NCBI RefSeq assembly: GCF_910594005.1
Contig: NC_057823.1
Coordinates: 60,014,015 to 60,078,014 of the forward strand
Direction: 5' to 3'
Origin: Cervus elaphus
Lineage: Eukaryota; Chordata; Mammalia; Artiodactyla; Cervidae
DNA: 64,000 nucleotides
Shown: positions 23,276-34,143 of the stretch, one piece after another
Layout: each line of letters opens with the position of its first letter
Numbering within the stretch: position 1 is the first letter of the stretch
Notes under the pieces: model-generated
Database searches by the model: none
Told to the model about the DNA's origin: nothing
The model's input: the letters and a program-made list of their open reading frames with translations, nothing else
Program-made: the position numbers and the translations under genes

Positions 23276-23404
23276 CTTGGACTTCTCCTGATGCAGCTCT
23301 ATCTGGATGTCTGTGAGCTTGGTCCTGAGGTCTTCGTTGGCAGCTTGAAGGGCGACAATGAGCGCCTCGGGCTTCTCGCCCTTATTTCGCCCTTTCTTGG
23401 ACAT
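23276..23404 (-). CDS. JAKMIP2: JAKMIP2 coding exon c1 (start codon, residues 1-43)
   Basis: Forty-three codons begin at an ATG at 23404-23402 and end with ...HQEKSK at 23276, followed by the donor GTGAGT. The start MSKKGRNKGEKPE is the family's conserved basic N-terminus. The start codon has A at -3 and T at +4, an adequate initiation context. After about residue 14 the sequence turns helical (LIVALQAANEDLRTKL), the beginning of the long coiled coil. The frame passes in phase 0 into exon c2 12 kb away. In JAKMIP1 the N-terminal region is associated with microtubule binding; a similar role here is inferred from homology. The exon extends 5' into untranslated sequence, annotated separately. 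Confidence 0.95.
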
Positions 23405-23551
23405 TATTCCTTTCTGAATGGAGTCTGTTGGTGTTGAATTCCTCTCAAGCAGGGGCTGCCATGTTCCTGCGGCTTCTCCTGGGTGCCACGGCTCAGCAGC
23501 TACTGCGTGTTGCCCCTCGGGAAGGTCTCCTCAGCCACTGCCCTGGAAGCC
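23405..23551 (-). other. JAKMIP2: JAKMIP2 5' UTR part of exon c1 (predicted)
   Basis: Upstream of the start codon on the minus strand, a pyrimidine-rich tract (CTGTCTCTGCCTCCCCCAG) ends in AG at 23553-23552, an excellent 3' splice acceptor. This makes 23551-23405 a 147-nt 5' UTR segment and implies at least one non-coding exon further right. The alternative is that transcription starts within or just above this segment; there is no TATA box or CpG island here, so I favour the spliced model. It contains a short upstream ORF (see 23445-23462). Confidence 0.6.
23445..23462 (-). promoter_or_regulatory. Upstream ORF in JAKMIP2 leader (5 codons + stop)
   Basis: On the minus strand, GGAACATGG places an ATG with A at -3 and G at +4, a better initiation context than the main start. 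It encodes MAAPA and stops at TGA (23447-23445), leaving 40 nt before the JAKMIP2 ATG. Uninterrupted short uORFs of this kind commonly reduce or condition translation of the main frame through reinitiation. Its use depends on the predicted 5' UTR exon being correct. Confidence 0.5.
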
Positions 23552-23654
23552 CTGGGGGAGGCAGAGACAGTGGTTACTGCCACGACCCCGTCAGGCACTC
23601 AACCTGAGCTGCTGCGAGAGCCCCCTCCTAAGGGCTCCCAACCACTTGGTACAT

Positions 23655-24165
23655 GAATTTAGGGCTGTCTTCCCAATGGGCTAGTCTGATCACGTCAGTG
23701 TCCCACTTAAAATCTTTCAAAGACCTATGAGTCCGTATACGAGTGTATCTTTCACATCTCAGAGTGCTCTTTACACCTGAATCTGCCCATTCTCCTAGGC
23801 TTACTTCCTCCACATCACTCACGTATATTCTGGGCGTAAAGATTCTTTCTCTCTTCCCATTAGGACTTTTCATTTCCCCCCATCCTTTGCCCTGCCTCCT
23901 CACACGGTCCTCAGCCTCACACGCTGCCACACAGACAGTTTAGTCTGACCAACCTTCATGACTCCGTCAGGTCTTAGCTGGCAAGTCAGTTCCTCCTGGA
24001 AGCCCCCCAGCTGACCCCACCCCGGGTGAATACAGGTCCCTGTTTTTTAAGTGTGGTCACCTCCGTGAGCCTGTAAGCCTTGTGATGGTGATGATGATGA
24101 AGATATATAGGTAGGGATAAAGGTTTGCTGTTTTTGCCTTGGAAAACTAACATTTTCAATTTCAA
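23655..24165 (+). repeat. L2 3' relic just upstream of exon c1
   Basis: Forward L2 order: CCCACTTAAAATCTTTCAAA, CTTTGCCCTGCCTCCTCACA, GACTCCGTCAGGTCTTAGCT, then TCCTCCTGGAAGCCCCCCAG. Confidence 0.6.
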
Positions 24166-24198
24166 CATATTGTACTGAGCATAACATATAGAAGCCTA

Positions 24199-24392
24199 TA
24201 GGGATTTCCCTGATGGTCCAGTGGCCAAGACCCCTTGTTCCCAATACAGGGGTCCCGGGTTTGATCCTTGGTCAAGGAACTAGATCCCACATACCACATG
24301 AAGAGTTAGCATCCCACAACAAAGGTTGACAATTCTGCATGTTGCAATTAAGTCCTGGCAACCAACAAATTGAAAATCAAATTAAAAAAAAA
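24199..24392 (+). mobile_element. CHR-type SINE
   Basis: TTTCCCTGATGGTCCAGTGG head, GGGTTTGATCCTTGGTC B box, ATCCCACATACCACATG body and A-rich tail. Confidence 0.8.
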
Positions 24393-26739
24393 GAAGTTTA
24401 TAGTTTATAGTCTAATTAGTCAATAGTCTATACTGACTAAATAAATGAGTGACTCAATTAACCAACTATAGTAAATCTCCATGTCTCACAGTTTATCTAT
24501 TGTATAATTCTAGGTCTTTTTATATATTGGATTTTCTTAAAGTCAAGTCTGTCTATGAGGAAACCATAAATCATCACATAGGTGACTTCCTTTCACAAAT
24601 ACTAAATTAAATAGCTGGAATCTTTTTTTTTTCCCCTAGTAGGTAACAAGGAAGCTATTGAAGCTCTTGGATGGTAGGTGCCCTAACAGAGCAGTGCTTT
24701 GGTGTGGTTGTTCTGGTGGCATAGCAGGGAGAGAATGAGGAAGGGAGACCAGATGGGCCACTAAACTTCCAAGGTGAAGGATGACGTAGACCCAACCAGA
24801 ACAGCAGTGAGAAGAAAGAAATAAAAAAAAAATGATGTGTCTTGATTTACAAATCTTTAAATGTGTCATAGGAACAAGGAGGTAAGAAAAATATAAATCC
24901 TAAACTGTTAAAGTCAGTGTAAAAAGCACGGCTAGATAAAGAAGATACTAGAGAGTTTCCCATGCAACCTTTCAGAAAATTGAGCGTTTTGTATCTCTAG
25001 GTGCTTCAGTCCAGAACTAAGGGTAATTCCTACTGATGATCCATATGTTCCAGTAGCTGCTGCTCTATCGAGATCCGTGGTATTCAGCCTTGGGGACCAT
25101 GCTGGGATCCTGGGCTTTCTGCCATCCACCCATGACCACTGGGGTTATGCCCTTTAGAGATTGTCTCTAGGGAAAGGGGATAGGGAAAAGTTAGGAAGTT
25201 AGATCAGTCTGTTGCCAGCAGTCATGGAACTGTCCACCATATTGTACCCTAGGCTAGATGTTGGAGTGGTCCTTCATACTTATTTTGCAAATGTTGCAAA
25301 ATAATTAAAGTGTATGGCTGAGAGACTTCTAAGTGGTTACAATTCATTGCTTCTAGAATTGAAATGAATTCAACAAGCATTTATTGAAAATTTGTATGAC
25401 AAATACCACTAGGCACAAAGATAAGTAAGATAGTATTTAACTCCAAGCAGATTTTGGGTGAGAAAACTCACATATATACAGTTAACAGTATCTCCTCTAG
25501 TTTGTTCTCTAGATGTTGCTGGTCCCCAAGGCTTTGTCCAGGTTTTCTCTACTGGCCCCATCTATAGGTTTTATGACCCCCTGTGTTATATTCATAGCCC
25601 TGACCATCCCCCAAACCCCAGACTTATATATTCAACTCCTTCTACCAAATCCACCCCGATATCCTATTGGTATTTCAAACCTAACCCAACAAATACAGAT
25701 GCCCTTTTTGAACTAGTCCCTCAAAAACCTTATCCTCCCCAAGTTTTCTCATATCAATAAATGGCATGATCACATGTCCAGTTGTTTCAGATCTTAGCTT
25801 AGAAGTCATCCTTTCTTTTTTTTTATCCCCTATTTACCTTATCCAGTCTGCTAGGAAGTCTGGTTTCTTTTACCTATAAAATATGACTCACTTTATAGTC
25901 AACTTCTATCAGACCTTTATAGTGTTGTCACAGCACAGAGGAAAAAGCCATTTGGGAAAAGCTTCCTAGCCATATTGTTGTCTTGAATGAAGAATAGGCT
26001 TTTCATTTTCTCTTTTTTCCCCCATGCAAACAAACCTTTATTAGCATCTACAATTTACCTGCTATAGTAAACAGTGCTGAGGGCTCAGAGATTTATCATA
26101 TAGCCCTGGAGGAGCTCACAGCTGATTGGCTTCATCAGTTAGAGTTGCAGCAGAAAAACGTAATCCTGCTCAACTGAGAATTTAATAATGGGACTATCTA
26201 CCAAAGGGTGAGCAAAACTAAGGAAGCCTAAAAGGGCTGCAGAGGTATATATCAACTTTAAAAGGAATGAGCCATCTCAAAATGGCTCTATGTAGGTTAA
26301 AAGGGTAAGTGAAAGACAGGTATGTCCCACAAACATGTCTTGTCTTGAAGCTTAAAGTGACTGAGATTTATCGGTTAGTTTGTTTAGCATCATCAGTTGG
26401 AGGGGTCTCTCCCTTGTACCTGAATGAAACCATACTCTGTTAACCTTTCCAACATAACCTCAAGAATTCTGACCTCAGTGATCCTTAATTTCCTCTCATC
26501 ATTGTGCTACCTGCAGACATCACTGTGATGAATCTTCCAATACTTTCCACCGTGGTTGACTTCATGGTAGGTGTTGGAGTGCATGTATATTGTGTGGGCC
26601 TGGGACTCTCTTCTCTTTCGAGCTAGCCCTCTTCAACTGCGCCTCAGCCCAGTAGATGTCCCAACTTTTGGAAGCCAGACGATCACCACTCCAGATTCCC
26701 TGAGCCAAGAATGGGCTGTTCCAATTGGAGATACTCAAA

Positions 26740-26969
26740 TGGGGGCTACCAGGTGGCTCAGTTGTAAAGAATCCACCTGACAATGCAGGAAACTCAGGAG
26801 ATGTGGGTTCAATTCCTGGGTCAGGAAGATACCCTGGAGGAGAAAATGACAACCCACTCCAGTATTCTTGCCTAGAAAGCTCCATGGATAGAGGAGCCTG
26901 GCAGGCTACAGCCCACAGGGTCGCAAAGAATTGGACATGACTAAGCGACTAAACAACAACAATAACAAC
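26740..26969 (+). mobile_element. Bov-tA SINE with target duplication
   Basis: Complete Bov-tA with an AAC-repeat tail, flanked by the perfect 9-bp repeat ATACTCAAA at 26731-26739 and 26970-26978. Confidence 0.93.
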
Positions 26970-27184
26970 ATACTCAAACGACAGAGGCAGAAGCTTGAGA
27001 GAAACTTTGGAGTCACACAATTGATGTATGTAGAGAAGGTTGTAAAACTAGGAGAAAAAACTCCAGGGTTAGATTGTACAGGCTCTTGCATAATCGATGA
27101 TTAAATTTAATTTAAAACGATTTCATTATGTAGAAATGGAGAAACATGGCAGTATGTGAATGTAAGTGCAATAATAATAATAAC

Positions 27185-27400
27185 TTACACTGACCAATTG
27201 CTATAAGCCCATCATTGAATTCAGCACTTAAAGTACTGCTCAATTCTAATGCACACTAAAGATGGAGGTGGGGGGAATAAAACTATTTACAGAAAGATTA
27301 AGTAACTTGCCTAGGATGACTGAGTGGATAGCCAGTGGGGCTGAGATTCAAATCCAGGCAGTTTGAAACTGAGACCCAAGGTGTATACCCTGGACTACCC
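27185..27400 (-). repeat. MIR relic
   Basis: Reverse MIR: GATTAAGTAACTTGCCTAGG followed by GATTCAAATCCAGGCAG. Confidence 0.6.
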
Positions 27401-27414
27401 TGCCTCATGTTTGC

Positions 27415-27610
27415 ATTTTAGAAAGGTAACTCTGGCAGTGTGATGGAGAATGAGTTACTAAGGAAGGAGAGAGACTGGAAGCAGGAAATCAGTGAGTTTG
27501 CTTCAATGGTCCAGGCGACAGATAATGCAGTTCTAAACGGGGCCACGGCCAAGGGGATGAAAAAGGAAGTGGCAACTCTGACACTGGAGACTTTGATGGA
27601 ATCACATCCT
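27415..27610 (-). repeat. L2 relic
   Basis: Reverse L2: AGGTAACTCTGGCAGTGTG and AGGAGAGAGACTGGAAGCAG. Confidence 0.45.
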
Positions 27611-28065
27611 ACCTTTAGACATTACATTCTTCTCTCCTGTTGTAAATAACGAGAACCAGGTCTCTGTCATTGCTTGCAGCAAAAATGTGAGAAGCAACAG
27701 CCATATTTTACATTTTAATTTTCAATCCTTTCCCCAAAATATAAAATATGTGCCTGACTTAATACATTTTTAGTCTGGAAATTATTGTGAACTTAAGTCC
27801 CATAAGAGCTGGATAAAAGAATAGGATTAATAAATTAGACATGTTCAGGAGAGAAAAAAACGTCATAGGAAGTTGAGGATGGGATCAACTTATAGACATC
27901 TACCTTAATGTAAATTGCTGTTCATATAAGTATGGCCCTATATAACCCTCTACTGGAGGGCAATTTTCCAAAGTCTTTTCCAGTTGTGATGAGTGCCTGG
28001 AAGTCTTGTGATTCTCATACGTAATTTCACTAAAATGTTTCTGTTGCTTTGTGCTCCCCCTTCCC

Positions 28066-28485
28066 CTTTTTGGACAGTTTTATTGAGATATAATTCACAT
28101 ATCATAAAACTCATCTGTTTTTTAGCATATTCACAAGACTGCAAAACCAGTACCATAGTTGATTTTAGTACTTTTCATCATGCCAAAGAGAAAGCCCATA
28201 CTTGTTAGTAGTCATTTCCCATTCCCACCAAACTCTCCCAGCCCAGGCAGTCATTAACCTACTTTTTGTCTCTATAGATTTGTCTATTCTGGATATTTGT
28301 GTAAGCAGAATCATAAAATATGTGGTTTTTTTTTTTTTAGTAACTGGTTTCTTCTACTTTAAAAGATTCATCCATAATATAGCCTGTATCAATATTTTAT
28401 TTCTTCTTATTGCTGAATAACATTCCATTGCATAACTAAAACTAGATTTTATTTATTCCTCTGTCAGTTGATGGGCACTTGTGCT
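28066..28485 (-). mobile_element. L1 3' region fragment
   Basis: Reverse L1 text: TTTATTGAGATATAATTCAC, TAAAATATGTGGTTTTTTTT and TTGCTGAATAACATTCCATT, then TCAGTTGATGGGCACTTG. Confidence 0.8.
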
Positions 28486-28771
28486 GCCTTTGCTTAAGCA
28501 GTTTGAGGTCAACCTTCCAGAGAGGCTGCCACATGCAGAGAGACACGGCCTCTCAAAGGAGTGTGCTCCAGAGCACAACGGAGAGATTGAAGACATCCCT
28601 GCAGACGCGTGGAATGTTTCTGGACCACTCTCAGAGCCTCTGCCATTGATAACATCTGATGCAACAGAAGATCTGGAGGAGGGACAGAAGTATTGTTCAA
28701 TGATGGGCCGATCTGATCATGAAGGAGGGGGAGATGGCTTCTCCACTTCAAACCATTTGAAGGCATTTTAA
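28481..28771 (+). pseudogene. Unassigned 97-codon open stretch (possible coding relic)
   Basis: An open frame of 96 residues and a stop begins at the edge of an L1 fragment. The product is acidic (for example ATEDLEEGQKYCSMMGRSD) and ends SNHLKAF. Composition is unlike the SINE or LINE frames and includes several CpG, but I cannot match it to a family. The opposite strand is also open for 86 codons. It may be a fragment of a processed pseudogene, an old transposase piece, or chance. No poly(A) tail or splice evidence was found. Confidence 0.25.
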
Positions 28772-29274
28772 ATGAGCCCTAGGTTTCCAGCTTTTAGCTG
28801 CTGATGGCAATGCTGGCCCCAGGGATCATTGTGAGATATCAAAGGTGAGAATTTGAGCTTATACTCTGGTCCTACCCTGTCATTAATCAGGTACCTCCCA
28901 TAGCCACCAAGGCTAAGTTTCCTTGTAACCAAGTTTCAGATAAAGATATTGGAAAATTTAGAGACAGGCTCCTATGAGCAGTTGCATTTTAAAATAAGGA
29001 TCACTGCTTGAGAGCAAACCTTAATGAAGGAATATATTGTCAATGGAAGAGTTATGGCCATCATTCATTCATTCATTCACTCACTCCATAGACATTTATT
29101 GAGGAGGAAATACAGTGTAGTGTTTGAGAGTAAAGCTTCCCAAATTTTTGGTCTGGTTTTATTAAAATCTATTGGAGAACTTTAGTGATTGGAACTCCAC
29201 TCTGGAGATTCTGATATAGTAGTTGCTGGGTGATTCTGACGCACAGGAATCTTTGAGAACTCCTGGTTAAGAGT

Positions 29275-29475
29275 TATGGACTATGGAGTCAGACAGACTT
29301 AATTTTAAATTTCACCTGTGTAGTAGATGTGGATCTTGGATAAATCATTAGTTCTCTGGTTCTCAATATCCCTCATCTCCAAAATGGGGGCGAGAGGTGC
29401 AGGAATATGTAGAACTATGGCATTGGATTGTTTGACAATTACATGAAAGAATGTAAAAGATGCTCTCACACAGCT
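29275..29475 (+). repeat. MIR relic
   Basis: Forward MIR pattern: TATGGAGTCAGACAGACTTA, then CTCATCTCCAAAATGGGGG. Confidence 0.6.
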
Positions 29476-29954
29476 CATGATGCATGAGAGGTAACATTTA
29501 TTGGGTGTTTTCAATTTCAACTATTGGTTAAGGTGGTGGAAACAAAATAGCCAATAGGTGCTTTTCTCAAGATGCTTAATTTGAATAAAAATGACAGGGG
29601 ATATTAAAAATAATGATAATTTAAGTGCCACACTTATGGAAGGCCTCATATATTAAAAAGCCATTCTTATTCTTGGTCCTCTACAGACTTATTTAGGCAT
29701 TGGTACAAAACCCCTGAGAAAGAAACCACAGAGAGGGGGAGAGTGACAATAACATGAGTAGATGAAACTTTTTCTTTCCTCCCCATGGTTTTTCCTCAGG
29801 TACCACTTCTGGAGAGTAAAAGTGGGATGCAGCATTTGAAATAATCTTGGGATCATCTGCTCACAGCTTTAGCCTTTTTATGTCTTTTAGAGTTTAGGGA
29901 ACCTCAATATCTATTTTTTATAACAAGATGTCCAGATTTTAAAATGCCCATTCA

Positions 29955-30412
29955 GCTGATTAGGACAGATGTAGTACATATACGCAATGGAATACTACTC
30001 AGCCATAAAAATAATGAAATAATGCCATTTACAGCAACATGGATGGACCTAGAGATTATCACAAGTAGAGTAAGTCAGAAAGAGAAAGGCAAATACCAAT
30101 ATGATATCACTTGTATGTCAAATCTAAAATATGACAAAAACAGACTCACAGACATAGGGAACAGATTTGTGATTGCCGAGGGGAGGGGTAGGGAGAGATG
30201 GATTGAGAGTTTGGAATTAGCATAAGCAAGCTATTATATATAAAATGGATAAATGACAAGGACCCACTTTGTAGCACAGGGAAATATATTCAATATCCTG
30301 TGATAAACCATAATGGAAAATAATGTATAACTGAATCCCTCTGCTGTACAACAGAAATTAACAGAACATTGTAAATCAACTATATTTCAATAAAAATGGA
30401 TTTTTAAAAATC
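29955..30412 (+). mobile_element. L1 3' end
   Basis: AATACTACTCAGCCATAAAA, CAATATCCTGTGATAAACCA, ATAATGGAAAATAATGTATA and TATATTTCAATAAAAATGG, the standard L1 3' order. Confidence 0.88.
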
Positions 30413-30954
30413 TCTATTTGGAGCATCATTGTTTTTAAAAACACACATTTCAAGATTAAAATCAAGAAATTGGAAACATTTATTGATATTAAATCAGTTC
30501 ATCAATACTTAAATATGTTGAATCTGTGCTATTTCTCTTTGGTTATAATCCTGGTGACACAGTCTGTCCAAGAAAATAAAAATATCCTGGAAATCCCAAT
30601 ATGATGTCCAACTACATTTTCTATTGTCTCTCACATCCTAAAATACCACATAATTCTTTATCAGAAATGTGGTCCAGAAAGCATGGCCACTATTTATTGA
30701 GCACTGTTCCTGGTTTTTCATAGATGCAAACAATTGCAAGGATCATTCATTCCCACCTGCCAGTGGCTTCTGGATGGTATGGGGAGGCAAACATCTGTCG
30801 AGAGGAAACAAATTCTAGAAAGCAGTGAATGATACAGTTGGTAAATGCTACGGGAGCAGCTTAGAGCAGACTTCAAAAGCATGAAGACAACAGAGAAGGT
30901 GAGCTGAGCCTGATGATGAAGGTGAGCAGACAAGAATGATGCTGATGTTGAATA

Positions 30955-31200
30955 CTGCTGCCTAATTTACTGAGTTCTGACTCTGGGCCAGGCACTGTGC
31001 TTAGGTACACTCATCTTAGGTACAGGAATTTATCCCAGTCAACCTCTTCAGATATTTATTCTTATTACTTTTTTTTAGGTAAGAAAACTGAGGCTTAGAG
31101 AAGTTAGTTAACTTGAAAAAATTTACACACCTAATGAAATGGCAAAGCTGCAACTCAAACACACATCTGTCAATCTCCAAAGCCTCTTAGCTATTATAAT
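30955..31200 (-). repeat. MIR relic
   Basis: Reverse MIR: TGGGCCAGGCACTGTGCTTA, then AAGAAAACTGAGGCTTAGAG. Confidence 0.7.
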
Positions 31201-31311
31201 ACGTACTTGGAGAAAGGGCTGGATTCTTCTGCTCTGGTTGTGAGTAGGCTCAAGAGATGGCAAAGGCATGAAAATATCAGTGGGCACTAACAAAATAGAA
31301 TTGTGGGATGT

Positions 31312-31505
31312 AGTGGTTAGGAGCTTGGGATCTGAAATCACACAAACTGGTTTTGAGTCACACTTCCTAAATGTCTATACTTGAGAAATTAAACTCTCTG
31401 AACTTCTGTTACTGTAAAATGAGGAAACAAATATATCTACCTCACTGAGCTCTTGCAAGGAGTAAATGAACTAAAGTGTGTAAAATGATTAAAAATTATT
31501 ATCAT
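31312..31505 (+). repeat. MIR relic
   Basis: Forward MIR: GTGGTTAGGAGCTTGGGATC, then TACTGTAAAATGAGGAAAC. Confidence 0.65.
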
Positions 31506-32094
31506 TGTTATCATTTTTTCCAGGACTGAACTACCCAGGAAAAGCCAGCTTAGATTTTAAGGGAAGAAGAAACAATTTATCATTCCTTTGTGCTAAAAAA
31601 GACAGACCAGGAAAGGCACAGAGATCCCTGAAAAGACTAAAGCAATTCATGCTTATGCTTTTGGCAAAATAAGATTTGCACTGGCAAGGTCAGTATTCCC
31701 AGGAGTCTTGGCTTTGCAGATGGTTCTGCCCTAAGCTATAAACTGAATAAGGTTGTTATTAATCTTAAGAGTTTCCAATAAGGCTGTTGCCTCTGAGTTA
31801 TGATTTGAAAAGCAACTGTAATATAAAATTAACTAGAGTTCATGTGTATGCAACACTTCTCCATAATTAACATTTTGATACATCTACTGCACCAAAGCCT
31901 TGCTGGTTTGGCTATGCCCCTCCCCCACTTCTTTTCCAAAGATGATGTTTTAGAATTAAATGTCATAAGTATTTAAAACGGATGAGTTAAACTTACTTAT
32001 TTTATTCCTAGTGACCTGCAGAGACATGTTAAGCCCTTGTTTATGCAGGAAAATACATTCATGAACTGTGCACTCATGAGCCTAGCACAGAAAT

Positions 32095-32302
32095 TTAATA
32101 TAAAGGAGGGGAACTGCTATATTTAAAATGGGTAATCAACAAGGACCGACTGTACAGCACAGGCAAACTCTGCTCAATGTTGGTACGTGGCAGCCTGGAT
32201 GGGAGGAGGTATATGAATGGCTGAGTCCCTTTGCTCTCCACCTGAAAACTGTCACAACATTGTTTATTGGCTATGCCCAATATAAAATAAACAGTTTTTT
32301 AA
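32095..32302 (+). mobile_element. L1 3' end fragment
   Basis: ATGGGTAATCAACAAGGACC, GTACAGCACAGGCAAACTCT and the terminal CAATATAAAATAAACAG of ruminant L1 tails. Confidence 0.75.
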
Positions 32303-32874
32303 AAGAAGGGGACTACTGTAAGTTATTCCAAACTTGGAGTTCTAGTTTCTTTTATAAAGGGAATGTGGTGGTGTGGCTATGGGGTCAAAATATTTTAACC
32401 CTTTATACATCTGTTAGAAGAAAATGAATCTAAAATGCTAACATTCAACATAGTATCAGTTAAGCATCTTTAGGACTGCAAGGTGTCAGGCTTGTATGGT
32501 TCTTTGTGTTAGTTTTTCTCTCTCCTGTTTTTCTGCCAATTTACCCTCTTTATCACTTATAATAATAGCAATTATTTTATTACTACAAATTATTTAGTCA
32601 ACACATAAATTTTTCATATGAAAGAATGTAATAGAACCAAAAATCTATTGTTCCTGATGCATTTATTTTTTAGATCTCAGGTTTAAATCTTCATATTAGA
32701 AATATACCTCCTGAAATGCAGTAAAATCATTCTCAGCACACATACAAGAGATGTCTAATCTCTTTCAGGGGGGTTCAGGAAAGCTTGGTAGAAGTGATGT
32801 CTAAATTTAACAGCAAAGCAGGTAGGAGAATCCTTCCAGAACTAATCTACTCTGCAAACTCTGCTAATGCAGTT

Positions 32875-33080
32875 CCTTGTTTGGCTTCCTTTCTCCTCCT
32901 CAACTCTCTGGTGAACTCCATCCTACTCATCTTTTAGGGGTCAGATCCAGTATCATCACATATCACTTTCCCTCACACCTCTGCACCATTCCCTGGGTGG
33001 AATAAATTACTCCCTCATCTGGGTTTCCATTTGTACATTAAAGACACTTCTTAGAGCATTCATCACTCTTCCTTTAATTT
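32875..33080 (+). repeat. L2 relic
   Basis: Forward L2 3' text: ATCCTACTCATCTTTTAGGG followed by GTCAGATCCAGTATCATCA. Confidence 0.5.
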
Positions 33081-33084
33081 AATG

Positions 33085-33985
33085 ATTCATCAATTCATAA
33101 GTATTTATGAAACATCCAGGGGGGGAGTGTCTGCTAAGCAAGAGAGATAGGGTCCCTGTTTTTACCAGAGGAGGAATCAGCAATTTCATGCAGTCTGATA
33201 ACTGCACTTTTTCCAGTGGTCATGTATAGATGTGAGAGTTGGACTGTGAAGAAGGCTGAGCACTGAAGAATTGATGCTTTTGAACTGTGGTGTTGGAGAA
33301 GACTCTTTCGACATCCAACCAGTAGTCCATCCTAAAGGAGATCAGTCCTGGGTGTTCACTGGAAGGACTGATGCTGAAGCGGAAACTCCAATACTTTGGC
33401 CACCTCATGCGAAGAGTTGACTCGTTGGAAAAGACCCTGATGCTGGGAGGGATTGGGGGCAGGAGGAGAAGGGGACGACAGAGGATGAGATGACTGGATG
33501 GCATCACCGACTCGATGGACATGAGTTTGGGTAAACTCTGGGAGTTTGTGATGGACAGGGAGGCCTGGCATGCTGCGATTCATGGGGTCGCAAAGAGTCG
33601 GACACGACTGAGCACCTGAACTGATAACTGCACACAAGATAAGAGATGGGAATCAGGAAAGACTTAGGCAAAGTAACAAAGGTCTGTAAGATGAGAAAGA
33701 GTCAGCTAGCTAAGAGAGTACAAAAAAAGCATGTTCTAGGTAGAGGGAGTACTGAGTAGGAAGGTCCAGGGGTAAAAAAAGAATATAAACGATGCTCTGG
33801 AGAAAAACATAGGCAAGATCTTGGTGAAAAATATGGGAAAACTTCAAAGATGAACTTAGAGAGGTAGACAGGGAACAGTTGGTAGAAAACAGTATAGATT
33901 ATGTTAAAGGGTTTGGACTTCATTCCCACAGTAATGTGTAGTCACCAGAGTTTCATACAAGGGAGTGACTTATCACATTTTGGTT
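33085..33985 (-). repeat. L2 relic split by a BovB
   Basis: Left part contains ATTCATAAGTATTTATGAAA; right part contains CATGTTCTAGGTAGAGGGAG and AAGGGTTTGGACTTCATTCC. The BovB at 33208-33620 separates them. Confidence 0.5.
33208..33620 (+). mobile_element. BovB LINE 3' fragment with target duplication
   Basis: BovB end sequence: GTGGTCATGTATAGATGTGA, GAATTGATGCTTTTGAACTG and AGAGTCGGACACGACTGAGC. Flanked by the 13-bp repeat CTGATAACTGCAC at 33195-33207 and 33621-33633; the first bases of the right copy also fit the BovB end. 5' truncated. Confidence 0.92.
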
Positions 33986-33987
33986 TT

Positions 33988-34143
33988 AGCGACAGAGGAT
34001 GAGATGGTTGGATGGCATCATCGACTCAATGGACATGAGTTTGAGAAAACTCTGAGAGATAGAGAAGGACAGGGAAGTCTGGCATGCTTGCAGTCCATGG
34101 GGTTGCAAAGAGTCAGATACGACTGAGCGATTGAGCAACAAAT
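33988..34143 (+). mobile_element. BovB / Bov-A 3' end fragment
   Basis: GACAGAGGATGAGATGGTTG followed by the common end CATGGGGTTGCAAAGAGTC. The start matches BovB rather than a SINE. Confidence 0.8.

Larger units (their letters stand above)
1..23551 (-). other. JAKMIP2: JAKMIP2 gene, 5' half (exons c1-c7 with introns)
   Basis: Seven exons on the minus strand join into one 427-codon frame whose translation I recognise as the N-terminal half of JAKMIP2, a neuronal and neuroendocrine coiled-coil protein of the JAKMIP family. Family knowledge: JAKMIP proteins associate with microtubules, JAKMIP1 binds Janus kinases and GABA-B receptor mRNA or protein, and JAKMIP2/NECC1 was reported at the Golgi. 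Full-length JAKMIP2 is about 810 residues, so about half is present and the C-terminal exons lie beyond position 1. JAKMIP1 is excluded because its N-terminus after the shared MSKKGR start differs; here NKGEKPEALIVALQAANED follows. Every junction has GT donor and AG acceptor sequences. The exons are 129, 498, 210, 99, 147, 141 and 57 nt, all multiples of three. Confidence 0.95.
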
